Source of the DNA: Brachionus manjavacas
Taxonomy: Eukaryota > Rotifera > Eurotatoria > Ploima > Brachionidae
Length of the DNA: 64,000 nucleotides
Assembly: GCA_019054805.1 (NCBI GenBank)
Contig: JAHQIY010000003.1
Span: forward strand, 1,302,001-1,366,000
Direction of reading: 5' to 3'
Shown here: positions 39,832-50,741 of the stretch, one piece after another
How the letters are laid out: each line of letters starts with the position of its first letter
Position numbering within the stretch: position 1 is the stretch's first letter
Notes under the pieces: model-generated
What the model saw: the letters and a program-made list of their open reading frames with translations, nothing else
Told to the model about the DNA's origin: nothing
The model's database searches: none
Position numbers and translations under genes: made by a program

Positions 39832-41120
39832 TTATTAAAAAAATTCTGGACGTAAATCGTCAATAGAGTATACACATTAATCGATAAATTACATGTTATT
39901 TTTTGCTTTTTCGAAACTAATAAGTTTCAAAATCATTGTTAAGCAATGCTTTTAATGTTTTTAAAATAGGTACCTATAGATATTTGTAAACTTCGTCATC
40001 TTCCTCTATTTCTTTTTCTTCGGGTTCTACGTAAAATTTCGATTTGATTTTGTTTTTAATTTCTGTACTTAAATTGACATTGGAATGTATTTCTTGAAAT
40101 GGGTTATTGTTTTTCAAAAATAAAAACACACTGTTTAGTAGTTTAGCATCTTGTTCTCTTAAATTTTGTGACATAAGTTTAATGTAATTGTCGATTGTAT
40201 CATTGTTCAATTTTATTAAATAGTTTATATCACCATAAATTTCGTCGCAAACGTATTTAGGCACCAAATATTTATCTTTGTATTTCAAATAATTTTTCAC
40301 GTAAAATTCGTAAACCAATTTGTCAACATTTACAATATTGTTCTGAATTGCTTGACCAGGAGGCGGATTACTATTAACCACATCAGTTCAACTAGTTATA
40401 TAATTGATCATCGGCTCATCATTTGTTTGTTCATCGGAAATAAGATCATTTATTAGTTCATTTACGGAAGCATCCTGCATTATCAAATGCGATCTCATTT
40501 TCTTATATGATTTATTGTCGTGTTCTCTTGATAGATGACTTTTAAAGCTTGAATAACTTGCGGATTAAAAATCGCACCCGGTAATAATACATTTAATAAT
40601 CATTGAACCGTTTTAAAGAGTATAATAATGTTTTATAAAAATATTATACGTTTCCAAATTTTTTATATTACAGATATCACACCAAAAAATATTAAATTTG
40701 GTGTTTTATTTTTAATATGTATGTTATCGACGTGTTTTCGGTAGACTTTCTTATTACTGTAATACAAATGACAGTCTTTGTAGAAACATTTGATTTTGAA
40801 GTTTGCTGTCTTGTAGTGTACTCCATAGGCATGATTAATGATATTATCAAGTTTAAAGTTTTCAAAATTACAATTTGTATACGTATATTTGAACATTTTT
40901 GTTTAATAAACAAGATAATTGAAAGACAGTACTGATTTAAGATAGGGAAGCACGGCTTTATAATTGCCAGTAACGAGGCGTTAACTTTCAACTAAAATGT
41001 TATGTTTTATTTGCATGTTTATTATAACTTATTAGTTTCAAAAAAGCAAAAAATAACATATAATTTAATGATTAATGTGTATACTCTATTGACGATTTAC
41101 GTCCAGAATTTTTTTAATAA
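39832..41120 (-). mobile_element. DNA element with 95-bp TIRs encoding a C2H2 protein
   Basis: The 95-bp ends (39832-39926 and 41026-41120) are inverted copies with few differences, outermost TTATTAAAAAAATTCTGG, inner ACTAATAAGTT. The interior is a decayed minus-strand C2H2 zinc-finger gene. The flanks show no clear target duplication. The right TIR lies in the loop of a second inverted repeat (40942-41200). The superfamily is not identified. Confidence 0.7.
39974..40896 (-). pseudogene. C2H2 zinc-finger gene of the TIR element, decayed
   Basis: From 40896 down: an ORF of 77 codons with a finger-like CFYKDCHLYYSNKKVYRKH-VDNIH. Then a disrupted segment with a second finger (KCIITGCDF, a stop, then SFKSHLSREH) and an acidic stretch (NELINDLISDEQTNDEP). 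Then a 135-codon ORF (40381-39974) reading FYVKNYLKYKDKYLVPKYVC, with helices, and an acidic C-terminus (EEKEIEEDDEVYKYL). In the interrupted order this looks like one protein with two N-terminal C2H2 fingers. Similar architectures occur in transposon-associated animal genes. At least three stops break it. Confidence 0.55.
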
Positions 41121-41200
41121 TAAACATGCAAAAAAAAGATAACATTAAAGTTGAAAGTTAACGCCTCGTTACTCGCAATTATAAGGCCGTGCTTCCCTAT
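40942..41200. repeat. 83-bp inverted repeat enclosing the right TIR
   Basis: Arms 40942-41024 and 41118-41200 are inverted near-copies (for example ATAGGGAAGCACGG, TAACGAGGCGTTAACTTTCA). The 93-bp loop between them is almost exactly the right TIR of the C2H2 element. Confidence 0.8.
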
Positions 41201-41429
41201 ATTAAAAATTAATACTTTACATCATTAGATGGAATAAAAGCCAATACTTAAGCTATTTTGAGAATTTTTCTAATTTATTTATCATCATATATTTTGGCTA
41301 AACCACATTCCTAGATTTTTCTCCATACTTCTTGTTTAAAATGGAAAAAAACATCCATGAACGGATAAACGACTAAAAGATTTTTCTTCATTTATGAAAG
41401 CTTTCTCAAAATCTTGCATTAATAATTTG

Positions 41430-42330
41430 TTAACGTTGTTAACTTTGGCACTCAATTATTTAAGTCGGTATTTCACCTTAATGGATCCGAACTTGAAGAA
41501 GCAAATCAGTTAAAATACTTAGGATTCATTATAGATTCTAATCTTAACCTTAATACACAGGCAGTTATAAATTTTAAAAAAGTTCAGAGCAGCTTTTTTG
41601 GAATTTCATATCTTCTGCCTAAAAATAGTCCTACCTCTTCACCTAAATTCAAATCATTTATATACAAAACATTAAACATTGCTTATCTAAATTCACATAT
41701 GGTCTTGAGGCTCTTACTCTTAATTCGACCACAAAGGATTCAATAAATAAATTACAAAACAACTTAATTAGACAAATGTTTGGTTTAAAAGCCTACTGTC
41801 ACATGTCACGAGTCTTAAAAGTACTAAAATTATTCAACTTTGATGAACTTTATCTATTTTCAAAACTAACTTTTATTGATACAATTAAATATAATTATCA
41901 CAATTTTTAAAATATATGCTAAGTGACCCCCCCTCTAATAAATCTTTTTCCTCCGACGAAAAAATTACAGTAAACACAAACCAACTTAAAGAAAATCTTA
42001 AGATTAATCTGATTTCTAATGATGGTATATCTGATTCAATTTGGTTATGTCTTTGCAATTTAAAATTAAAACATTACAGAACTCTCCTAAATGAGCTAAT
42101 TCAAAATAAAAGAAATTCATGAATTTTGGTCCGAATTATCTTGCTTTCTAACTTTCATCCCTTTTTCTATTTTCGAACTAATGTTCCTTTTTTATTTTTG
42201 TAATTTTATTTTTAGATAATAATTTTTCATTTTTTAAAAAAACACAAAAACACAAAAAAAAATTTTTATCTTTATTTTCTTTTACTTCTCCTTAAAGGAG
42301 GTTAATTCAATTAAATAAATAAATTAATAA
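41430..42330 (+). pseudogene. LINE ORF2 C-terminal fragment, distinct family
   Basis: Successive frames read LEEANQLKYLGFIIDSNLNL, then SINKLQNNLIRQMFGLKAYC, then ending in DSIWLCLCNLKLKHYRTLLN. The terminal ORF (41916-42122) is 68 codons. The 3' end runs into (AAATAAATT)n at about 42317. Its C-terminal text differs from the (TAC)n-tailed family. Stops and shifts are frequent. Confidence 0.7.
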
Positions 42331-42624
42331 ATAATTTAGGTTTATTTTTTAGCCTAAATTTAATGACATCCAATTCTACACATGCAGTTCCTAATATTCT
42401 TCAAGTAATTATAATATTGTCTCGACAAATTTTTAATTTTTAGTTGTTGTGAATATAAAAAAGCGTAATTTTTCATCGACACAGGAGTCGTAAAAAAATT
42501 AGGAAATTGATTCTTTTATTATGCTATTTTTTTCCTCTTAATTGCTATTTATATAAATTATTTAATTTTTTTCCTTTTTTGTTTGTGCTTAATTGATCAT
42601 GCTTATTTATTGATTGCTATTTTA

Positions 42625-43150
42625 AGAGCGACCTGCCGGGAGGTTAATAGGAAATAGCATCAGAGTCCAGAGAGAAAGTGTTCCAGCTCAAACAAGAAAC
42701 GATTTTGCAGCTGCAGTAAGCACCAGATATGTATTTTTCTCGAACAGAGTAGTTCTTCATTGGAATAAGTTGCCAGAAGATGTGGTGAAATCTAAGTCAA
42801 CCACTAATTTTAAAATGGCTTTAGACATGTTCAATAGAACCGGCTGCTACAGCTCTAGACGGCCAATTGGCGGTGATGGGCACAGACACTCTTCATGTTA
42901 GGTGTCGCAGCAAGAACAAATACTGCTAGTCCTTACTTAACTTTATTTATAATTTTCTTTATTTGTACTTTTAATTTTTTTTTCTTTATTTTTTTTTTCT
43001 TTTGTAACACCCCTCCAGCAGACCCCGGTCTTCTGGGGACTTGCTGGATCTCCATATATATATTTTGTTTTTGATTTTTAGAATAAAGAAGAATCTTTCT
43101 TTTATTTTTTCTCTCCCTCTCTCTCTCAATTTTATTTAATAGCGCACGCT
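42625..43150 (+). pseudogene. LINE 3' end with stem-loop and CT tail
   Basis: About 90 codons, open from about 42627 to the stop at 42899: RESVPAQTRNDFAAAV, FFSNRVVLHWNKLPEDVV, TTNFKMALDMFNR. These are the usual last residues of CR1-type ORF2. The 3' UTR has a strong GC-rich hairpin (CAGCAGACCCCGG/TCTGGGGACTTGCTG, 43016-43046) and ends near AATAAAGAAG and a (CT)n run. Confidence 0.75.
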
Positions 43151-43197
43151 ATTAAAATAAGGAACATTAGCTCGGTACAGATTTAAAAAAAAAATAA

Positions 43198-43560
43198 CGA
43201 TTAAAAAAGTTTTTCAGAAAAGATATTGAGAATCAGAGAAAAATGGTCGAATTGTGCGACTTAGATGATGATGATGATAATTTAATAAGGCAGCTTTAAT
43301 TCAAACAAAAAAAGCCAGCTAAAAAAATTTGATTAAAAGATTCCGAATATTCTTCAAGTGATTCTTATATTATTTGCTTTAGCGATTGATTGACAATGTC
43401 AATCTTTTTTTAATCCTCCTGATTGTAGAAGAAAAATTGATGAAATTTGTACAGTTAGAAAAAAAAGGATTGTAGGATGTTGGTGGTAATGACAAAAGTA
43501 CTTGCATTGCAGATTCAGGAGGACTTTTGATTGCTAATGTAGGTAAAATTGATCAAACAA
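43198..43560 (+). pseudogene. Serine-protease homologue pseudogene (internal deletion)
   Basis: It aligns with the gene at 56 kb. The 5' UTR and signal region (CTTCAAGTGATTCTTATATT) and pro-region lead to AAAGGATTGTAGG (the RIVGG site), then jump directly to GGTGGTAATG and GCAGATTCAGGAGG (the Ser region). About 660 bp, including the intron, are missing. Stops interrupt every frame. It lies next to the collapsed duplicate of the repeat-protein gene, in the opposite orientation. Confidence 0.8.
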
Positions 43561-43621
43561 AATGACTATCTTAACGATATCTTTGATTATTTTCTAATGA
43601 AATAGTTTGTTAAACCTAATT

Positions 43622-43850
43622 AAAACGGAAAAGTAAAATATTTGCTCAATTTTCAATTTGCTCTTTTTGCTCAAAAACTTCAAATGCGCAATTTAATTGC
43701 ATTGCATAATTGCAATTATTTTAAATTGAAATTTGAAAGCTTTAAAAGTTAAAAACTGTGTAAATTACAATGCAATTAAATTGCGCATTTGAAGTTTTTG
43801 AGCAAAAAGAGCAAATTGAAAATTGAGCAAATATTTTACTTTTCCGTTTT
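43622..43850. repeat. Perfect-looking 83-bp inverted repeat with 63-bp spacer
   Basis: 43622-43704 and 43768-43850 are exact inverted copies by eye (outer AAAACGGAAAAGTAAAATA). The right arm abuts the point where homology to the repeat-protein gene begins. Adjacent flanks show no duplication. It could be a foldback element or the product of a break repaired by template switching. Confidence 0.85.
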
Positions 43851-44539
43851 CTTGATCATTTTTTGAATTATTTATTGTTTCAAATAAAATTATATCCAGT
43901 CTTCGTTCAACATTTGAAGATGTATTCAATTTTTTACTCGAATTTATTGAGAATTCATTGTTGCCTTCACTTTTGAAAATCAAAAAATTAAAATCTAATT
44001 TTCGTTTTATAAAAATACTTTGTAAATTTTCGGTGAATTGTCAACTTTTTAAATTTAAATTTATAAAATATTGACTTTTTGTTTCTCAATTGAATTTTGA
44101 CGTGCTTGAAAATTCATCATGAAAATTGGTTTTGCTCTTGGAGTTGTCTTTTTCCGATACAATCGTGATTAATGAGTCTTGAAGAGTCACATCTGTTGTA
44201 AGAGCTTCTCCGACAAAAGTTTCTAGAGTTTCTGGTTAACTGAGAGTTTTGCATTGAAACTTCAGTTTTTGAATATCCGGGCGTAACATAATCATTTTTT
44301 ATTTCTGTTGAGGTCGATTGATTAAAAATATTGGTGGTTAAAATATCATCTTCAAAATCATTGATGTAATGCCAGTAAGTCTCTTTTCCTTGATCAAAAG
44401 GAACCAAATATGTTCTATTCTGTTCAACTGAATAAGCACCGCCAGAATATGCATTTCTAACTGCAACTGAACTATGATTGTATGGAACAGCTTTTCCTCT
44501 TAAGAATTATTTAAACTAATACATCAATGATTATATATA

Positions 44540-45261
44540 CAGTCAATCCTTCGTATAACGAGACCCTATATAACGAGAAACCCTTTATAACGAGCAACTT
44601 GGCTAGAACCGATTACGAGCTATAGAAAATGATATAAAAATTAATTCGATATAACGAGTTTCAATATAACGAAAACTTGATATAACGAGCTTATAATGAA
44701 ATACCGCTTAATCATTTTCTTAAGAATAAAAACTTCCTATAACGAGCTTGCACAAAAGAAATTTTTACACAGTTTTTATATAAAAAAAATAAAAATAAAA
44801 CAATTAACTTATCTTCATGAATAACTATAAATCACTAGAAAACATTTCCTATCTAATTGTTTATAAAAAATGTCCAATCTTAATCAAAAAAAAAGAAAGT
44901 GTATTTCACTTGAAACAAAAGTTGAAATAATAAAAAAACATTGCGAACAAAAAATCGCTACTTCAATTCTCGCAAAAGAGTATAGCGTCAACACATCGCC
45001 GATTCGACAATTCTCTCGTCTTAATATTGAAAATGTTGTGATTGATAAATGTAATACCAAGCAAACATCTATTAAAGAGTTTGTAAAAAAACAATAATTT
45101 TGTATTTTTTTTCCTTTTTTATTTATTTTTTTACCAATAAACATTTTGAAAAAAAAAATTTTTTTGCCCATCTTTTTCAATGCAATTTCGATATAACGAG
45201 TTTCGATATAACGAGCAACGAAATTTTCGCCCAACTTGCTCGTTATATCGAGGATTGACTG
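44540..45261 (+). mobile_element. 722-bp Tigger deletion derivative
   Basis: Inverted ends CAGTCAATCC(T)TCG and CGAGGATTGACTG, flanked by TA (44538-44539, 45262-45263). TATAACGAG words repeat at both ends. It encodes a shortened transposase (44870-45097). A longer copy lies at 54.5-55.4 kb. Confidence 0.9.
44870..45097 (+). pseudogene. Tigger transposase N-terminus fused to its C-terminus
   Basis: 75 codons. Residues 1-45 are the psq/CENP-B HTH (MSNLNQKKRKCISLETKVEI, SILAKEYSVNTS), as in the 54.8 kb copy. The frame then jumps to NIENVVIDKCNTKQTSIKEF, probably the original C-terminus, so the whole catalytic domain is deleted in frame. It could encode a small DNA-binding peptide. Confidence 0.7.
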
Positions 45262-45504
45262 TAATGCCATTCAGTCTACCTGGCCTGTGAATGAGGAGCA
45301 AAAAAATGCCATTTTGTATTCGAAATTAAATGCCACCAAAAAAAGAATTATTTGAAGTTATTCTAGAATCACTAAAAAAGCGTTCTACTTTTCCATTTAT
45401 TTCGAAAAAAAATGCTAATAATTATTGCTTTTTCAAGAAAATAGACGCTGAATTTATTTGGTAAATTGACCATTTAAGAATTTTTGACAAAAAGTTTTTT
45501 AATT

Positions 45505-46000
45505 GGCATGTTGAAGTTTATGATCAAAACTTAATATCAATTTGCTCATTTTACATTTAATAATAAATTTCCTGAAGATTTAGGTTGAATTTTATAAAAT
45601 TCTTGATGTAACATTGATTAACATAGTTTGTTAAATTAAAATTTCAAAGAATAAAAAATTTTAAATAATTAAAATGATCGATTATTTTTGATTTTTTAGT
45701 AAAGTTAATAATGCAAATAAACAAATTTTTTTCTTAACATAAAATTATTATTTGGTTTTTTAATTTTATTATCTTTGCGAAGTTAAGTTTTTTGTCTTTC
45801 GGATTTTGTACTCATTTTAATTCTAAAAATCGAGTTTTAATCCATTTATTTTATGATCAACTTAAAATAATTTTTTGAGACTGTAGCATAATATGTTAAA
45901 TCATTACCAATAAAAAAAAATCATTTTGTTAATTTAAGAAATTATTATGCTTACTTTTTAATTGAGCATTTGATCATTTGATCATTAACTTCAACATGCC
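45505..46000. mobile_element. 496-bp MITE with GGCATGTTGAAG ends and 8-bp duplications
   Basis: Inverted ends GGCATGTTGAAGTT(T/A)ATGATCAAA, 24 bp with one mismatch. TTTTAATT is repeated exactly on both sides (45497-45504, 46001-46008). The insertion splits sequence that is contiguous in the intact gene's upstream region (32577 on). An 8-bp duplication fits hAT or related superfamilies. No ORF. Confidence 0.85.
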
Positions 46001-47617
46001 TTTTAATTTGAATTTTATTTTTTAATAATTTTCTTTTTCTTTATATATGTTACTTTATCATTAATCGCATAAAAATTGAATCTTATTTTAAGAAGTTTCC
46101 TAATCACTTAAATCGAAGAAAGTTTTTATAAATAATTTCAAAAAATTTAGAATCTCTTTTATTGAAAAATTCTATTTAATTTACAGAATTTAATTTGACA
46201 ATTTAAAAAAAAATTTGTTGATGAAAATTGAACAAACCAAAAATTTGAAACTATTTTAATTCGATTCAATTTTAATGTGATAAATTGAAAAGTTTTATAT
46301 TAAATGATAAAATAAAATAAAAGTTAAAAATTAAAAAAAATATTTTTGAAATTAAATAAATGGCAAAAAAACTAATAAATTTTTTAATTTAAAAATTTTT
46401 GATTTAACGATTAATTTTAATATATAAAGTAATAATATAAGAAAAAGTTGCTCTCAATTTAAACAAGCGCCATTATTAAAAATCTTTGATCATTTCCAAG
46501 ATGATCAACATGAATTAATTGAAAATTTAAAGTCTGAAAATTTTTTTGCTAGAAAGGATTGTGAAGTTCGTTTCATTTTAATTCAACTTTTCTTTGTAGC
46601 ATTAAAATAAGTAAATTTTTTGAAATGGTCTTATTTTATTTATTCTATTTTTTACGGCATCGGGAGAATTTATGCAAAAATTAAAAATTAATAAAAATAA
46701 TAATAAAATGGATCCCACATACTACCTTATATGATGCCCTTATTTAAAGATAATTTTAATTAAGCCTAAATCTGAATTGCATTAAATTATCACTAGCTAG
46801 GCTTTTTGAATAAAATCGAAAAGAATTCTGTTTCAGGTGTGCCTTTTTTGGCAAAAAAGAAAAATCATTCATGCACTTCTAGAAAATACTCTTTTGAATT
46901 TTTGAATTATTATTTTTGAATAATTGTAATTGAAAATGATGATTTTAGCTAGGAATTTAGCTAATATATTTTTTTCAAAAATAAAGAAAAATCTATTTAA
47001 AATTAGCGCTAAGTTTTTGGTTATGTCTTCTTTCAGAAAATAAAGAATTTATCAAAATAAAGAATTTTTAAAAATAAAAATAAATAAATTTAATTAAACT
47101 TGTTCAAAATATTGGATTATTCAATTAGCTAATTCAATTTGAAAAATATCAATTGACAATCTTAAAATGTGTGATTTTAATTATTTATTAGTACAAACAT
47201 GAATAAACAAATTAAGTAAAAAATATTTAATTAATGTCCTGTTAAGAATTATTTAAACTAATATTCTAATCACAAATTTTTAGTATTTAGGCAGCATTTA
47301 TGCAACTAAAACTTTGATTTTGAAATGAACAAGAAGCATTTTATCAAAGCTAACAACTCCAAAATGATACAAATTACAAGCGTCAAGAACAAAAAAATAA
47401 TACTTTAAAAAAACAATTTTATTAGTCATTCATTTCATTTATTACAATATATTTTAATCAATGTACAATTTATCATTCAACAATCTAAATATCTTAAAAA
47501 AAACGAATTTAATAAAAATTTAACAATTAACAAAAAGCATAATCAAAATCTTCATTGACAGCAAATGACGACAGCAAAAACTACATATAAAAGCCACTCC
47601 TGAACAACAAAAAACAA

Positions 47618-47743
47618 GTCGCATTTTTTCCACTAAATGCGACAATTGACCATTTATTTCAGCTATTAACATCATATTTTGAAATAATTCAAATACAAGA
47701 AGCACTTTTTCCACTAAATGCGACAATTGACCATTTATTTTTC
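47618..47743 (+). repeat. Tandem copies of a GCGACAATTGACC unit
   Basis: TTTTTTCCACTAAATGCGAC followed by AATTGACCATTTATTT appears at 47623 and again at 47704. The first copy is part of a perfect 9-bp stem hairpin (GTCGCATTT/AAATGCGAC). Confidence 0.7.
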
Positions 47744-48059
47744 ATTGATCATTGAAAAATTTCATTGATGATTTATTTCCGCTATTTCCAAAATCTTAAA
47801 TAATTCCAATTATTTGTAGTTTTTAAACAATTTGAATTTTATTTTTAAAATGAATTCTTATTTATAGAATTTTTTTTTAAAGCTTGAAATTTTTGAACCT
47901 TGTGATATTAGAGAGCTAGCAGATTCTTTTTGAACATAACAGTAGAAATCATCATTCAATTTTTTTTTCTAAAGACCGTGATAAAAAAATCGTGGCACGA
48001 GTTTTCTAAATTTTAGAACCCCTGGTTTTCAATTTTGATTGCATAGTATTTCTTGAATA

Positions 48060-48225
48060 TTTTTGCCACGTCCTTACAAACAAAATGTTTTTTCTATACT
48101 CTCTATTCTATTTCTATTTTTTGAAAATAGTTTTAACTAATGACTAATTTTTTGGGCTTTTGTTAAAAATCTTCATTGGGATCTCAATAACGAACACTAA
48201 TTATTTAGTTTAGTTCTGCCTTATT
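48060..48225 (+). repeat. Diverged direct duplicate of 49762-49900
   Basis: TTTTGCCACGTCCTTACAAA, TTGGGATCTCAATA and TTTAGTTTAGTTCTGC occur in the same order in both segments with small gaps. They are 1.7 kb apart and bracket the decayed coding region at 48.5-49.3 kb. Confidence 0.75.
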
Positions 48226-50741
48226 TTTTTTTGAAAAAAGTCTAGTTGGAATATTTTTGATACAAATTAATCTCTAATTTTGTATTAAGTTCAGACATTT
48301 TATCTAGAGACAAAAAAATTAAAAGATTTTATTGAAAGATAAATTTCTGACAGCTTTTAAAATAAAATATTTAAATCGAAGTAAAAGAAATAAGTGATAT
48401 TTTTTTAAAAGGGATAATAATTTTTTTTTCTGAAATAAAGCATTGCACTTGGAGGCATTTTGGCCATATTTCTGCATAGTAATTTAGCAGAAGTGAATGC
48501 GGCTGGCGACTCGCTGGCACCATGGTACTAAACAGATCAATGTCTTCGACATGCTTGTATCTTCTTCTAAAAAAGCAGCAGCCGAATAACAGAGTTCAAA
48601 TCTTCCCAAGTTCTAAATGGTTTTAGTCTACAAAAATCTCTAAATTCAGGATATCCCGGAAAACCATGATTGGAGCATCGCTGAATATTTATTGAAATGA
48701 AATAAAAATGAAAAGGTATCGTCATTGGTCTCAGACAAATGGTTAGACTCATCTTGGTTAAACCATCTGGTAGTAAATTTAATGCAACAGTTGTTTTATG
48801 ACCCAGTAGTATTGGCATATTCATCATAAGTTATTTGCTGAATTTCAGCTATAACAACACGTCTGGCAAGTTAGCTCTCTTCCATTGGGAAGCTCTGTTC
48901 CATCTATCGACTTGCGAGGCTCACTAATACCATTAGCATTAGCACGCAATCTTGCGAATGGAGTTCGCGGTTTGCCCATCCAATTTTTTCTGGATTAATT
49001 TCATGAGCCGTCCAAAGTGCGGTATGGAAAACTTTGGTCATAGTCTATGGGGCCAGCAAACGGACACAAAACTGGCACAGACATGGTCAATTTATCACTT
49101 TGAGTTGGACTAGACACTGGTTTGACGACTAATGCAGGCTAAGGTCGAGACTGGCTGGGCAACTTGCACTGATTTTGGCAAAAGGACTGGCGGTGCATAT
49201 GGTGCTTGAAATGAGACTAGCCTTGGGGCTTGAACTGAATTCGAATTTCTGACTTCAAATTGTCTGATTATTTGCTGAATGCGACCGATAAGGTGTGGAT
49301 TTTAAAATTTTGCTTTTTAGCATTTCAGCAAGTTTTTAATAAAATTTATTTAAGAATAGTGTTCAAATCGGACCTATTTTAAAAAGTTTTTTTTTTTTTT
49401 TTTTCTTAGCATGTAAAGCTTAGGATTTACTTTGTTAACAAAGGAAAATTTTGAAAATTTAGCATGGTCATAGCTACAATGATCTTTGATTTTAAAAATA
49501 ATTATGAAAAAAAAGCTTCTTTTGAAATTTTTTCATGTTAAAAAATTAGAAACTATTTTTTTGTTATAATAAAATAAGTGAAAAAAAATTTTATTTTTGG
49601 TTAAAAAAATTTTTACTACCAAATATTTCAACTTTAAAGATGAATTTTAAAAAACAATAAGCTTCAATATTTTTCAATAAATAAATTTTTTTAATTTTAT
49701 TTTAAGTTTCAAGCTGGTGTTTATAAAGGTTATGTCTAAAAAACTTTAAAAACACCAGCTTTTTGCCACGTCCTTACAAACAAATTCTTTTTTCTATTCT
49801 CTCTGTATTATTCTTCTTTTACTTTTTTAATAAGTTCAAAATGTTGATTGGGATCTCAATACTGAACACTAAATATTTAGTTTAGTTCTGCTTTGACCAT
49901 AAAGATTGCGAAAAAATAATACCGAAAAAAAAATCGCAAAATTTTTATAAAAGTTTGAATTTTTGTTGATGAATTCATTCCTAATTATCTGCATTTTACT
50001 GTACACCCATTTTTATCAAAAAAAAATTCATCGCCTTTAAATTTCAAATGAAAAAAACAACACAATACACCCAAAAACACCCTCATAACTTTCCAGATAC
50101 ACTCAAAAGCTGATTATATTTTTGAATAGAGCTTAAAAATATCTTCTAGAAAATGTAGTTTTTATGAATTAAATAATATGATTTTGCCATAAAAAATCGA
50201 AAAAACAACTTTTTTTGGTCTTCGACAATTCACCCTGATTTTTTGGTTATACATAAATCGAATACTAGAACATGGACCGTCAGCTTTTAGATAAAAAACG
50301 GACCCATACTTATCTCTTAAAGTAAAAAATCATCACTTAAACCACACAAATTCAATTCAATTCAAAATCTATCAAATTTATTCCCGCCTCAAATATATCA
50401 TAAATTTTCAAAAAAATATTACAATATAATACGAGCAAATCAAGAATATTTTTTACAAAATTTTTAGAGAAAGATTAAGTTTAAATTTTACTTTCATAAA
50501 AATTTTTTTCCATTTTAAAAATTTATAAGGATCATAAAAAAAATCTCTTTAAGTTATAAATTATGAGCATTTAAGTTTTAAAAATAAATTTTTTTTTTTT
50601 ATTTATTTTCTAAAAATAGTCAAGTATAGTAAAATAAAATTGAAAAGAACACACCAAAAAATAAGCACACGTAAGCCAAAAGTAAGGAAAAAAAAGCACA
50701 AGTAAGCCAAAATAAAATAAAAAGCACGCAGTTTTTGTCAA

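Larger units (their letters stand above)
43846..45473 (-). pseudogene. Collapsed duplicate of the 14-repeat secreted-protein gene
   Basis: From 45473 down: the same signal peptide region as the intact gene, then part of repeat 1, interrupted by a 722-bp Tigger derivative. The next readable text, VPYNHSSVAVRNAYSGGAYS, joins repeat 1 directly to repeat 14 (NRTYLVPFDQGKETYWHYIN). It follows the Ser/Thr tail with deletions and frameshifts, and the 3' exon. The intron is still present (near 43985-44030), so this is a DNA-level duplicate, not a retrocopy. Upstream homology continues to about 46262. Twelve or more repeats were lost, most simply by recombination between repeats. Confidence 0.85.
46263..50600. 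other. Long AT-rich stretch with small relics
   Basis: No intact gene. A short frame at about 46470-46608 reads LLKIFDHFQDDQHELIENLK and looks like a coding relic. At 48480-49300 the sequence is GC-richer on the minus strand, with broken frames such as FHTALWTAHEINPEKIGWAN and GYPEFRDFCRLKPFRTWEDL (inside an 86-codon ORF, 48827-48567); this is a decayed gene I cannot name. A duplicated segment lies at 48060-48225 and 49762-49900. Confidence 0.45.

Noticed and set aside
47520..47726. 68-codon minus-strand ORF with internal similarity
   Set aside because: The similarity comes from a noncoding tandem duplication; no start context or family supports it.
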